This document shows, piece after piece, positions 15,942-24,028 of a stretch of 64,000 nucleotides of DNA. The translations under genes were made by a program, and so were the position numbers. Position 1 is the stretch's first letter, and each line of letters starts with the position of its first letter. Source of the stretch: Streptomyces yatensis (GTDB taxonomy: Bacteria; Actinomycetota; Actinomycetes; Streptomycetales; Streptomycetaceae); contig NZ_CP072941.1 of assembly GCF_018069625.1 (NCBI RefSeq), positions 8,804,001-8,868,000 of the forward strand, in the 5' to 3' direction. The notes below the pieces were generated by a model. The model was given only the letters and a program-made list of their open reading frames with translations, was not told the DNA's origin and made no database searches.

Positions 15942-16877
15942 ATGCCGCTGACGACCGCACCGGACACCCGCCCCACGAGCAGCATGAGCGCCGCCATCCT
16001 GGACCTGCTGCTGCCGTACCACCGCACGACCGACCCCGCGCCCGCGGTGGCCGGGGCGTTCGCACACCAGCTGCGCCAGATCGCCGGGTTCGTACGCGCC
16101 GGAGAACCCGTGGTCTTCACCCTCCCCGGCTTCCCCTGCAAGTCCCCCAACCCCGCCAAGGTCCTCGGCCACCTCCCCGACCAGGGCGAACGCCTCTCCC
16201 TCGGCTTTCTGAACACCCTGTGCGAGGCGATCGAGCGGGTCCACCCGCCGGGCGCCCGCGTGATCATCTGCTCCGACGGCCATGTCTTCGGCGATCTGAT
16301 CCGCGTCCCGGACGACCACATAGACGCCTACGCGGACGGACTCAGATGCCTCATCCGGGAGTCCGGCCTGCACCGCCTCTCCGTCTTCGACCTGCGCGAC
16401 GTCCTGGGCGACCTGCCCCACGACACCAAGCGCGCCCAGGTGCACGAGCGGTACGCCCCCACCCTTGAGGCGCTGCGGGCCGAGGTCCGCTCGGAGGACC
16501 ACACCCTCGCCCTGTACCGGGGCATCACCCGGTTCCTCGTCGACGACACCGCCGGCTTCACCGGCACCCGCTCCGCCCTCCAACGCACCTGCCGCACACG
16601 TGCCTACGGCGTCATCCAGCGCAGCAGAGCCTGGGGCGACCTGATCGCCGAGCACCACCCCGGCTCCGTACGGCTGTCCATCCACCCCCAGCCCATCGGC
16701 GCCCCCAAGTTCGGCATCCGCCTCCTCGACGCCGCCGACGTCTGGACCACCCCCTGGCACTCGGCCGCCCTGCACCGCACCGACGGCACCTGGACGCTCA
16801 TGCCCCGCGCCCGCGCGGAGCGGCTCGGCCGTCTCGTCCACCGTGACGGCCGACCGAGCCACTATGAACAGGGCTGA
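15942..16877 (+). CDS. Isocyanide (isonitrile) synthase, PvcA/DIT1 family
   Basis: A 311-residue enzyme of the PvcA/IsnA/DIT1 family, which converts the alpha-amine of tyrosine or tryptophan to an isocyanide using ribulose-5-phosphate as the carbon donor. Clear family blocks are FTLPGFPCKSPNPAKVLG (59-76), the basic/acidic stretch GERLSLGFLNTLC, and IICSDGHVFGDLIRVPD (108-124), with SIHPQPIGAPKFGIRLL late in the protein. I chose ATG 15942 because GGAGGA lies 9 bases upstream; the open frame upstream is Pro/Arg-rich and non-coding in character. It follows the P450 by 190 bases on the same strand. No PvcB-like 2-oxoglutarate oxygenase is adjacent, implying that the carboxylate is kept. Confidence 0.92.
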   Translation: MPLTTAPDTRPTSSMSAAILDLLLPYHRTTDPAPAVAGAFAHQLRQIAGFVRAGEPVVFTLPGFPCKSPNPAKVLGHLPDQGERLSLGFLNTLCEAIERVHPPGARVIICSDGHVFGDLIRVPDDHIDAYADGLRCLIRESGLHRLSVFDLRDVLGDLPHDTKRAQVHERYAPTLEALRAEVRSEDHTLALYRGITRFLVDDTAGFTGTRSALQRTCRTRAYGVIQRSRAWGDLIAEHHPGSVRLSIHPQPIGAPKFGIRLLDAADVWTTPWHSAALHRTDGTWTLMPRARAERLGRLVHRDGRPSHYEQG

Positions 16878-16901
16878 GCAGGACCCGCGCCCGCCGGGCG
16901 A

Positions 16902-16933
16902 GCCTGGTGTCGTGACGCGCGTCACGGCCAGGC
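16902..16933 (+). terminator. Hairpin after the isocyanide synthase gene (or copper-operon operator)
   Basis: GCCTGG pairs with CCAGGC, and inside them a perfect 16-bp palindrome CGTGACGCGCGTCACG (16911-16926) forms the rest of the stem with a small internal bulge. It begins 25 bases after the stop codon. It could end the isocyanide transcript, or the inner palindrome could be a regulator site for the Met-rich protein/copper ATPase operon that starts 90 bases on. Confidence 0.5.
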
Positions 16934-17022
16934 GTCGGAACTCGGCTGTCGGTCGTCCCGACTCCTCTACCGGTACGGCCCAATCCGCTGAAGCCGTACG
17001 GAGCGATCGGGAGTTTCCTCAT

Positions 17023-17271
17023 ATGGCGCAGCCCCGCCCCTCCGCCCGCCGGACGCCCGGTGCGTTCCTGTCCAGGGCACTGCCCCCGCCGGCGCTGTGC
17101 GGATTCCTTCTGCTGCTGGTGTTGGCGTTCGCCGTTTCCTATGCCGTCGGCGCGGGCGCCGGGCCCGTCGCCCCCGGTATGCACGGCACCGGCACGACAG
17201 ACGGCGGCTCAGGAGACGGGCAGGGCGGCGGAATGGACATGGGAGACATGGACCAGGGGAGTGGGCACTGA
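17023..17271 (+). CDS. Small single-span membrane protein with Met/His-rich tail
   Basis: An 82-residue protein with a basic N-terminus, one hydrophobic helix (about residues 24-44) and a Gly-rich C-terminus containing Met53-His54, Met71, Met73, Met76 and a terminal His82. By the positive-inside rule the tail should face outside. Met/His clusters of this kind (GMDMGDMD) bind Cu(I) or Ag(I) in many copper proteins. The start ATG 17023 has GGGAG 9 bases upstream. Its stop overlaps the ATG of the copper ATPase as TGATG, so translation is coupled and a copper-donor or acceptor role beside the pump is a reasonable inference. I know no named family for it. Confidence 0.68.
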   Translation: MAQPRPSARRTPGAFLSRALPPPALCGFLLLLVLAFAVSYAVGAGAGPVAPGMHGTGTTDGGSGDGQGGGMDMGDMDQGSGH

Positions 17272-19559
17272 TGGCCGGCGAACCGGCGGCGGTGGCCGTC
17301 GTGACCGACCTCGCCATCGGCGGCATGACCTGCGCGGCCTGTGTGAAGCGTGTCGAGAAGAAGCTGGCCAGGCTGGACGGGGTCACGGCCGGCGTGAACC
17401 TCGCCACCGGCCGGGCACGGGTGACCCACCCGCCCGAGGTCGGCCCGGACCAGCTGATCGCCACCGTCGAGCAGGCCGGCTACACCGCCGCGCTGCCCGA
17501 GCCGCCCACGAAGGAACGGCGCGAGGACGGGGACGAGGCGCAGGGCGCCCGCCAGGAGCGCGACCGGCTGGTGATCACGGCCTTGCTCGCGGTCCCGGTG
17601 CTGGTCCTGTCGATGGTTCCCGGTCTGCAGTTCCGCAACTGGCAGTGGCTGTGCTTCGTGCTCGCCGCCCCCGTCGCCGTCTGGGGAGCCTGGCCCTTCC
17701 ACCTGCGGGCGGCGCGCGGCCTGCGCCACTCGGCGGCGACCATGGACACCCTGGTCTCGCTGGGTGTCGCGGCCTCCTTCGCCTGGTCCTCCTACGCGCT
17801 GTTCTTCGGCGGGGCCGGCGGTTCCGGTATGCGGATGCCCTTCAGCCTGGTGCCCGCCGCCTCGGACGGCGTCGCCGATATCTATCTGGAAGCCGCCGTC
17901 GGTGTACCGCTGTTCGTCCTCGCCGGCCGCTTCCTGGAGACCCGGGCCCGGCGGGGGACCGGCGCGGCACTGTGCGCCCTGGCCCGGCTGGCCGCCAAGG
18001 AGGTGTCGGTACGCGACGGCGACGGCGAGCGCCTGGTCCCGATCGAGGAGCTGCGGGTCGGGCAGGTCTTCGTCGTCCGGCCCGGGGAGCGTCTGGCCAC
18101 CGACGGCACGGTGGTGGAGGGCAGCTCGGCCGTCGATCTCTCCCTGGTCACCGGGGAGAGCGAGCCGGTGGAAGTCGGCCCCGGCACGCCCGTGATCGGC
18201 GGTGCCGTCAACGCGGGGGGCCTGCTCCTGGTACGGGCCTCCGCGGTGGGTGCCGATACACAACTGTCCCGGATCACCCGGCTGGTGACCGAGGCCCAGG
18301 CGGGCAAGGCACGGGCCCAGCGGCTCGCCGACAAGGCCGCGGGCGTCTTCGTCCCGGTCGTGCTCACCCTGGCCGTCACGGTCCTCGGATTCTGGCTCGG
18401 GGCCGGCGCCGAGCCGCAGGCCGCGATCACCGCGAGCGTGGCCGTCCTGGTCGTGGCGTGCCCCTGCGCGCTGGGCCTGGCGACCCCCACCGCGCTGATG
18501 GCGGCGACCGGCCGGGGCGCCCAACTGGGCGTCCTGGTCAGCGGACCGCGGGCGCTGGAGGGGCTGCGGCACCTCGACGCCGTCGTCCTGGACAAGACCG
18601 GCACCCTCACCACCGGGCAGATGAGCGTCGCCCGGGTCACCGCCGTGCCGGGCGGACTCGGCGAGGCGGAACTGGTCCGGCTGGCGGCCGCCGTCGAACA
18701 GGGATCGGAGCACCCGCTGGGGCGTGCCATCGCCACCCATGCCCGGCGCACCGATCCCGGAGAGCCGCTCCCGGCCGTGGCCGACTTCGTCGCGCTGCCG
18801 GGGAAGGGCGTACGCGGGCGGGTGGCGGGCCGGCTGATCGAGGTCCTGGCTCCGGACGACGCGTTGCCCCCGGCACTGGCTCAGGCACTGTCGGCCTCCG
18901 AGACCGCCGCCCGCACACCGGTCGTGGTTCGCGTCGACGGCGAGCCCGAAGCCCTGATCGAGGTCGGAGACGTACTGCGGCCGGGAAGCTACCGGGCCGT
19001 GGAGCGGCTCCGCCGCCTGGGCGTGCGACCGGTGCTCGCCACCGGCGACCGCGAGGCGCCCGCCCGGGCCGTCGCCGCCGACCTCCGTATCGAGGAGGTG
19101 CACGCCCGGTGCACCCCGGAGGACAAGGCCGCCCTCGTCCGCGAGCTGCGGGAGCAGGGCTGCCGGGTCGCCGTCGTCGGTGACGGGGTCAACGACGCGG
19201 CCGCCCTGGCCGGCGCCGACCTCGGCATCGCCATGGGCACGGGCACGGATGTGGCGATCGGGGCGGCCGATGTGACGCTGGTACGCGGTGACATCGAGAC
19301 CCTGGCGGACGCGGTACGCCTCGCCCGCAGTGCGCTCGGCACGATCCGCGCCAATCTGCTCTGGGCGTTCGGCTACAACGTCGTGACCGTACCGCTGGCC
19401 ATGGTCGGTCTGCTCAATCCCATGCCGGCGGCGGCCGCGATGTCGGTCAGTTCGCTGCTCGTGGTCGGCAACAGCCTGCGGCTGCGCGCCTGGCAGCCGT
19501 CGCCGACCGGCCCACGCCCCGCCCGGCCCGCCGCGACTTCCGCCCGGAAGCCACTGTGA
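17271..19559 (+). CDS. copA: Copper-translocating P1B-type ATPase
   Basis: A 762-residue heavy-metal ATPase. An N-terminal metal-binding domain carries GGMTCAACVKR (Cys21, Cys24). The membrane metal site is CPC at 397-399, the phosphorylation site is DKTGTLTTG (Asp441), HPLG marks the nucleotide domain, and GDGVNDAAAL the hinge. The last helices contain YNVVTVPLAM and MSVSSLLVVGNSLRL, whose Tyr-Asn and Met-Ser-Ser residues are the Cu(I) (P1B-1) signature. It should pump Cu(I) out of the cytosol, either for detoxification or to supply cuproenzymes. Translationally coupled to the Met-rich small protein upstream and followed 70 bases later by a copper-chaperone-like gene. Confidence 0.93.
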   Translation: MAGEPAAVAVVTDLAIGGMTCAACVKRVEKKLARLDGVTAGVNLATGRARVTHPPEVGPDQLIATVEQAGYTAALPEPPTKERREDGDEAQGARQERDRLVITALLAVPVLVLSMVPGLQFRNWQWLCFVLAAPVAVWGAWPFHLRAARGLRHSAATMDTLVSLGVAASFAWSSYALFFGGAGGSGMRMPFSLVPAASDGVADIYLEAAVGVPLFVLAGRFLETRARRGTGAALCALARLAAKEVSVRDGDGERLVPIEELRVGQVFVVRPGERLATDGTVVEGSSAVDLSLVTGESEPVEVGPGTPVIGGAVNAGGLLLVRASAVGADTQLSRITRLVTEAQAGKARAQRLADKAAGVFVPVVLTLAVTVLGFWLGAGAEPQAAITASVAVLVVACPCALGLATPTALMAATGRGAQLGVLVSGPRALEGLRHLDAVVLDKTGTLTTGQMSVARVTAVPGGLGEAELVRLAAAVEQGSEHPLGRAIATHARRTDPGEPLPAVADFVALPGKGVRGRVAGRLIEVLAPDDALPPALAQALSASETAARTPVVVRVDGEPEALIEVGDVLRPGSYRAVERLRRLGVRPVLATGDREAPARAVAADLRIEEVHARCTPEDKAALVRELREQGCRVAVVGDGVNDAAALAGADLGIAMGTGTDVAIGAADVTLVRGDIETLADAVRLARSALGTIRANLLWAFGYNVVTVPLAMVGLLNPMPAAAAMSVSSLLVVGNSLRLRAWQPSPTGPRPARPAATSARKPL

Positions 19560-19629
19560 CGCCCATGTACGCCGCCGGGAGACTGCCCGCCCGCGGCTGC
19601 GACCCCACACCGAGGTGGAGACCCGCCCG

Positions 19630-20142
19630 ATGACGACCCCCTCCTGGACGCCCACCCGCCGTCGCCTCACGGACTCCCTGCGGGCCGCGGCCGCCCCGTT
19701 CTGCGCTTGTGTCCTCGCCCTGGGCGGCCTCGCCACCTGGACCGCCTCGGGCAACGCGGGCAGGCCCCCGCGTATCGGCGTCACCGACGCACAGCTCTTC
19801 CTGCCCGCCCCGGGAGTGCCCCGGACCGCCGCGTTCTTCCGCGTCACCAACACGGGCGGGGTGCGGGACCGGTTGGTCGAGGTGACCTCCGCCGCGGTCG
19901 CCGAGGGGATCTCGCTCAGCCGTCACCGGATGACCGGGAGGGGAGCCGCCTCCCGGCAGGTCGCGGACTCCCTGCCGGTTCCGGCGGGCGGCACGCTCGA
20001 CATGTCACCGTTCACCAGCGATGTGACCGTCCCGGCCACGGCCCGCTGGCGGGCCGGAGACCTGGTGCCCTTCACTCTCCGCTTCGAACACAGCGGACGT
20101 GTCGAGACCAAGGCCGTCGTCGTCCGCCCCGGCGACAGGTGA
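19630..20142 (+). CDS. PCuAC-like (DUF461) copper chaperone
   Basis: A 170-residue membrane-anchored extracytoplasmic protein. A signal/anchor helix spans about residues 19-40, and the rest matches the cupredoxin-like PCuAC fold: TAAFFRVTNTGGVRDRLVEV, then SLSRHRMTGRG, LDMSPFTSDV and a closing beta-rich segment. PCuAC proteins hold Cu(I) with a His-X-Met pair plus distant Met/His residues and deliver it to cytochrome c oxidase. Here His99-X-Met101 and Met125 are present, while the C-terminal His-X-Met is not evident, so binding may be partial. ATG 19630 is preferred because GGTGGAG lies 9 bases upstream. It sits downstream of the copper ATPase in the same direction. Confidence 0.78.
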   Translation: MTTPSWTPTRRRLTDSLRAAAAPFCACVLALGGLATWTASGNAGRPPRIGVTDAQLFLPAPGVPRTAAFFRVTNTGGVRDRLVEVTSAAVAEGISLSRHRMTGRGAASRQVADSLPVPAGGTLDMSPFTSDVTVPATARWRAGDLVPFTLRFEHSGRVETKAVVVRPGDR

Positions 20143-20229
20143 TCACGCCCGGGCGGCACCCGGTTCGTCATGCGCGGCCAGACCCTTACCGGACACCTGA
20201 CCGGCAGCGCCCGCGAGACGGAGGAAACC

Positions 20230-20439
20230 ATGGAGTTCGCCGTCACCCGACACCGTCGTCCAGGACACCCACACCCGGCGGCTGCCCGGCAACCTGGCCG
20301 ACGGCAGGCGTCGACCGACCCGGCGACCGCGCACGCCGGACACATCGAAGGCGCCCTCGCCTCCGCGGAACGCGCGGCCCATGGCCTACTGGCCGCGACG
20401 CGCGCCACCGGCCGCCACTGCGTGAGCGCTACGAGCTGA
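20230..20439 (+). CDS. Small ORF with a flavin-oxidoreductase-like tail, possible gene remnant
   Basis: A 69-codon open frame begins at ATG 20230 behind a near-perfect Shine-Dalgarno, GGAGGAAACC. Its N-terminal half is Arg/Pro-rich and looks non-conserved. The stretch AGHIEGALASAERAAHGLLA resembles the C-terminal helix of FAD-dependent amine oxidases and NAD(P)-binding oxidoreductases (GxxEGAxxSGERAA). This could be a truncated or frameshifted leftover of such a gene, or a genuine short protein. It overlaps the 3' end of the convergent acetyltransferase gene by 11 bases. I cannot assign a function. Confidence 0.35.
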   Translation: MEFAVTRHRRPGHPHPAAARQPGRRQASTDPATAHAGHIEGALASAERAAHGLLAATRATGRHCVSATS

Positions 20440-21142
20440 CCGGGGTGCGGAACCCGCGAAACGTCACCGGCTTGCGGGTCTCGAAGCCCAGCCGTTCGTA
20501 CAGCGCGATGGCGCCCGTGTTGGTGTCGGCCGCATGCAGGAAGGGACGCTCGTCCCGGGACACGATGCGCGCGGCGAGCGCGCCGACCAGGCGGGCGGCA
20601 TAGCCCCGCCCACGGGCTTCGGGTGCGGTGCAGACCGCGCTGATCTCGGTCCATCCCGGGGGCCGCAGCCGTTCCCCCGCCATCGCCACCAGCGTGCCGT
20701 TGTCGCGGATCCCGAGATAGGTGCCGAGTTCGACGGTGCGCGCCCAGAACGGCCCCGGCTGTGTCCGCCCGGCCAGGTCGAGCATCTCGGGCACATCGCC
20801 CGGGCCCAGTTCGACCATCCCCGTACGGGCCTCGGCCTGGGAAGGGACACGCGAGCCGGCGCCCGCCCAGACCATCTGACGCCCTTCGAGGACGAAGACG
20901 GGTTCCCAGTGCGGCGGCGGGATCGACGGGCAGGTGAACATGTCCGCGAACCCGCCCGGCCCCAGCAGCCGGGCCATGTCGGCCCACTCGGCCGAGCCCG
21001 CCTCGGCGGGCACCGCGGAGAACGTCGCGACTCCCGGCAGATAGCTGACGGCCCCGCCGCGTCCGCGGGCCAGATGCGCGTGGTGCCCCCGGAGCGACGC
21101 GCCCACCGGGTCGTCGAGTACGACAGCGTTGCCGCCCACCAT
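20429..21142 (-). CDS. GNAT family N-acetyltransferase
   Basis: A 237-residue protein whose C-terminal half is a GNAT (FR47-like) acetyl-CoA-dependent acyltransferase domain: EISAVCTAPEARGRGYAARL contains the acetyl-CoA pyrophosphate loop, followed by HAADTNTGAIALYERLGFE. The N-terminal half appears to be a divergent second GNAT-like fold. I start at ATG 21142, with GAAAGG upstream; the longer frame adds only Pro/His-rich sequence. The acceptor substrate is unknown. No operon partner is obvious. Confidence 0.82.
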   Translation of the reverse strand: MVGGNAVVLDDPVGASLRGHHAHLARGRGGAVSYLPGVATFSAVPAEAGSAEWADMARLLGPGGFADMFTCPSIPPPHWEPVFVLEGRQMVWAGAGSRVPSQAEARTGMVELGPGDVPEMLDLAGRTQPGPFWARTVELGTYLGIRDNGTLVAMAGERLRPPGWTEISAVCTAPEARGRGYAARLVGALAARIVSRDERPFLHAADTNTGAIALYERLGFETRKPVTFRGFRTPVSS

Positions 21143-21301
21143 GGTGCGGTGCCTTTCGTGTTGAGGGTGAGGTGGCGCGCTGCCGTGCGCCGCGACCCCT
21201 GGGGGGCGCGGTCGGTGCGACGGAGCCACGCTGATCACCTGTCCGCGATCGGACTCTAGTAGGGCCGGGCGGCACGCCTGGCATGTGGGTCGGCCTTCGT
21301 A

Positions 21302-21320
21302 CGTCGGCGCCGGGCCGACG
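21302..21320 (-). terminator. Short hairpin downstream of the M20 amidohydrolase gene
   Basis: CGTCGGC and GCCGACG form a 7-bp stem with a 5-base loop, starting 12 bases past the stop codon of the minus-strand amidohydrolase gene. Short and without a U-tract, so only a moderate call. Confidence 0.45.
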
Positions 21321-21332
21321 GCGGACGGCGGG

Positions 21333-22586
21333 TCACCCGCGTATCAGCGATGCGAGGATGTCGATCGCGGTGGGAATCGCCTGCTCCGCGATGTCGAAGG
21401 TCTCGCTGTGATGGGGCCCGGGGCTGCCCGCTCCCACCATCAGATAGGCACCCTTGCCCCCGCGTCGCTGGACATGCCTGATGAGGAGGTTGGCGTCATC
21501 GCTTCCCGCGAGCGCCTGGGTCCTGATGACCTCGGTGACATCGTCATGGGCGGTGGCCGCCTCGACGATGCGGTCGATCATGTCGTCGTCCGGTGCGAGG
21601 GTGGCGGATTGACCCATCACCGCGACGTTCGCCCGGACCCCCTGCGCCAGGCTCGTCCCCTCCACGATGGATCGGACCCGGTCGACCAGCTCATCGACGA
21701 CCTCGTCATCGGTCGCACGAGCCTCGCAGGTCATCACCGCGGACGAGGGCACGATGTTCACCCCGTCGCCGGCGACGAGCGTGCCGACATTGAGACGCGT
21801 GTCCGCGGAGCCGAAGCGCGGGAGCCCCATGATGCCCAGTGCGGCCATCGCTGCCGCGAGCAGTGCGTTGCGGCCGGCTTCCGGTGCGCCGGCCGCGTGC
21901 GAGGCCTTGCCCTCGAAGTCGACCTTCAGCTTGCGGGTTGCCAGACCACCGGTGAAGCTCCCCACGACACCGCCGACGGCCATGTCTCCCGCCATGTGGA
22001 CCGCGAGCATGGTGTCGATCTCGTCGGCCACCCCGGCGTCGATCATCGTCTGTGCTCCCCGGACTCCCTCTTCGGCAGGCTGGAACATGACCCGGAGTGT
22101 CCCCGCGAAGTCACGGTCCGACAGCCGGTGGAGCAAGCCGACGCCGATGGTGGCGTGGGCGTCATGGCCGCACGCGTGCATCGCGCCGTTCGTCGAGGCG
22201 AAGCCGTTCGCCACCGGGAAATGGCCGGCATCGGCCGATTCGCGCATCGGCAGTGCGTCGATGTCGACGCGAAGCCCCCATCGCGGCCCGGGACCGGCCA
22301 CGCCCACGAGATCAACGACCAGCGCGGTGCCGTTCTCCCGGAAGTACCGGGCCCGATCTGCCGGGACACCCGAATCGGCCGCGCGAGCCGCCCATGTGTC
22401 CAGGGTTTCCGGGGGCGGGAAGTTGACGACGGCTGAGAGGTCCTGAGCAGCCTTCCCCGTGAGGACGCGGAGGGGCAGTCCCTGGAGGGCCTGTTCGATC
22501 CGGGCCGCCGTGCCGATCTCCAAGAACGCGGGCTCCGGGTTCCGGTGCAGTGTTCGGCGAAACGCCACGAGCTGCTCAAAGTCCAC
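21333..22586 (-). CDS. M20 family amidohydrolase, AbgA-like
   Basis: A 417-residue zinc-dependent amidohydrolase. FRRTLHRNPEPAFLE opens the fold, and the metal ligands are in MHACGHDAH and the PAEEG motif (FQPAEEGVRGA). A dimerisation lid and GPHHSETFD follow near the C-terminus. The run of motifs (GFASTNGAMHACGHDAH) is close to AbgA, the aminobenzoyl-glutamate hydrolase subunit, so hydrolysis of an N-acyl or aromatic-acyl amino acid is expected. GTG 22586 is chosen because GAGAGAGG lies 6 bases upstream. It lies next to a double AsnC regulator and a Dpp-type importer, and an AbgT-type transporter occurs 17 kb away. Confidence 0.87.
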   Translation of the reverse strand: MDFEQLVAFRRTLHRNPEPAFLEIGTAARIEQALQGLPLRVLTGKAAQDLSAVVNFPPPETLDTWAARAADSGVPADRARYFRENGTALVVDLVGVAGPGPRWGLRVDIDALPMRESADAGHFPVANGFASTNGAMHACGHDAHATIGVGLLHRLSDRDFAGTLRVMFQPAEEGVRGAQTMIDAGVADEIDTMLAVHMAGDMAVGGVVGSFTGGLATRKLKVDFEGKASHAAGAPEAGRNALLAAAMAALGIMGLPRFGSADTRLNVGTLVAGDGVNIVPSSAVMTCEARATDDEVVDELVDRVRSIVEGTSLAQGVRANVAVMGQSATLAPDDDMIDRIVEAATAHDDVTEVIRTQALAGSDDANLLIRHVQRRGGKGAYLMVGAGSPGPHHSETFDIAEQAIPTAIDILASLIRG

Positions 22587-22743
22587 GAGCGCCCTCTCTC
22601 TTCCTCGATGCGCGGGCGCCGGTACGGGCTGCCCGGCGCCGAGGTTATGGGACGTGCCGCGCATCCGGTCCGTACGCCGGTTCATCGGCACGGATCACCG
22701 AGATCCAGACCTGAGAACGCATGGATTCGCGACGTCGGCGCCC

Positions 22744-23754
22744 TCAGTCCTCGAACACCGGGTGATGTCCGAGGGGGACCAGGCGCAGGTGCCGGCCGTC
22801 CAGATCGAGGATGTGGCCGGCTCGCTTCGCGATCCTCGGGACGATCCACCGGTCCTTGACCCGCACCTTGGGGAACACCGTGGTCAGCCTGTTCTCGATC
22901 TCGTCCAGCTCCTGCAGGTTGCGCAGCCAGAGGAAAGCCGCGAGGTTGGCGTCACCGGTCACGGAGGCACACAGCCGCACCTGGTTCAGCAACCGGAGTG
23001 AGGCGACGACGCGCTCCAGTTCCAGGGGCTCGACGGCGAGCCACAACGCCGCCGCGGCGGGCCAGCCCATGAGGGCATGCGCGAAGTCGACCCGCCAGTT
23101 GACCCAGCTCGCGGCGAGCACCGCGTCGATGTCCCGCGAGATCATGGAAAGGGATCGGCCCAGCTCCCGCTGCATATCGGCAGCGGTTCGACGGGCGTCC
23201 GCGTGGAGCGCGGTGACGACGGCCCGGTGGGCGGGCGTGGGCCGCTTGGGCGGATCGCTGGGCCGGAGGTCGTGAAGCGCCATGACCTGTTCCTTGGAGA
23301 GCGTCTTCAGCCGCCAGCTCGACCCTTCGAAGAAGATCTTTCGCAGGTAGTGGGTGCGGGTGCCGAGGATGCCGGGGATCACAGCGATCCGCTCGTCTAT
23401 GTACCGATCCATGGAGAGCAGGCTGTCGGTGGAGATCATGATGTACAGGTCCCGCGGGCCGGAAGTGCAGTGCACGCTGGATACGGGCCCTTGCGGGCCG
23501 AGTTCCCCGAGCACCTGCTCCCGTCGGCCGGGAGCGCAGCTGATCTCGACCAGAGCGGAGATCATCTGCTCGCGGAGATGTGGGGCTTCGCCCTCGGAAC
23601 AGCTCGTCCACACCTGCCGCCGGCCGGTGAGAGCCGACCATCGGCGTGAAATCGTCGAGGGGTCGACACGGAGGATCCTCCCGAGCTGAGCCCATGAGAC
23701 CCGGGGATGGATCTGCAGGGCGTTGATGATCTGGAAGTCCAGCGTGTCGACCAT
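22744..23754 (-). CDS. Double-length Lrp/AsnC family regulator
   Basis: A 336-residue regulator consisting of two Lrp/AsnC units in tandem. The first helix-turn-helix is at about residues 3-45 (LDFQIINALQIHPRVSWAQL), followed by a RAM-type ligand domain (SGPRDLYIMISTDSLLS). The second HTH begins near 165 (HRAVVTALHADARRTAADMQ), followed by a second ligand domain ending in KDRWIVPR. Such fused forms are common in Streptomyces and behave as pseudo-dimers. They sense amino acids or related small molecules. The ATG at 23754 sits just before the first HTH. It is divergent from the Dpp-type ABC operon and upstream of the amidohydrolase gene on the same strand, so it may control both. Confidence 0.85.
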   Translation of the reverse strand: MVDTLDFQIINALQIHPRVSWAQLGRILRVDPSTISRRWSALTGRRQVWTSCSEGEAPHLREQMISALVEISCAPGRREQVLGELGPQGPVSSVHCTSGPRDLYIMISTDSLLSMDRYIDERIAVIPGILGTRTHYLRKIFFEGSSWRLKTLSKEQVMALHDLRPSDPPKRPTPAHRAVVTALHADARRTAADMQRELGRSLSMISRDIDAVLAASWVNWRVDFAHALMGWPAAAALWLAVEPLELERVVASLRLLNQVRLCASVTGDANLAAFLWLRNLQELDEIENRLTTVFPKVRVKDRWIVPRIAKRAGHILDLDGRHLRLVPLGHHPVFED

Positions 23755-24028
23755 GCACCGCATCATGCGGCGGGGACGCCCATGTGTCCAAAATCGTGCG
23801 CGCGCTCGGCAGCGCCACTGCTGATGCGGCTCCAGGGAATGTGCCGCGCCGTGCTTTCGTGCGGCCCCCGTCACCTGCCGGAAACCTACCGCCGGGTCTT
23901 GCGGAAAAACCGTGCACCAGGGCTGTGCCATTGCCGAATTCCTTGCGTGCTGCGTCCCGATAGGCCGAAGACAGATGTGTGCGACTTAGGCTCCGGGCAC
24001 CTTTTCGGCCGTCGCGTGGGAGGCAGTC

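Noticed and set aside
17139..19853. A 904-codon minus-strand frame opposite the copper ATPase
   Set aside because: It mirrors the GC-rich codon pattern of the ATPase and shows no domain or ribosome-binding site.
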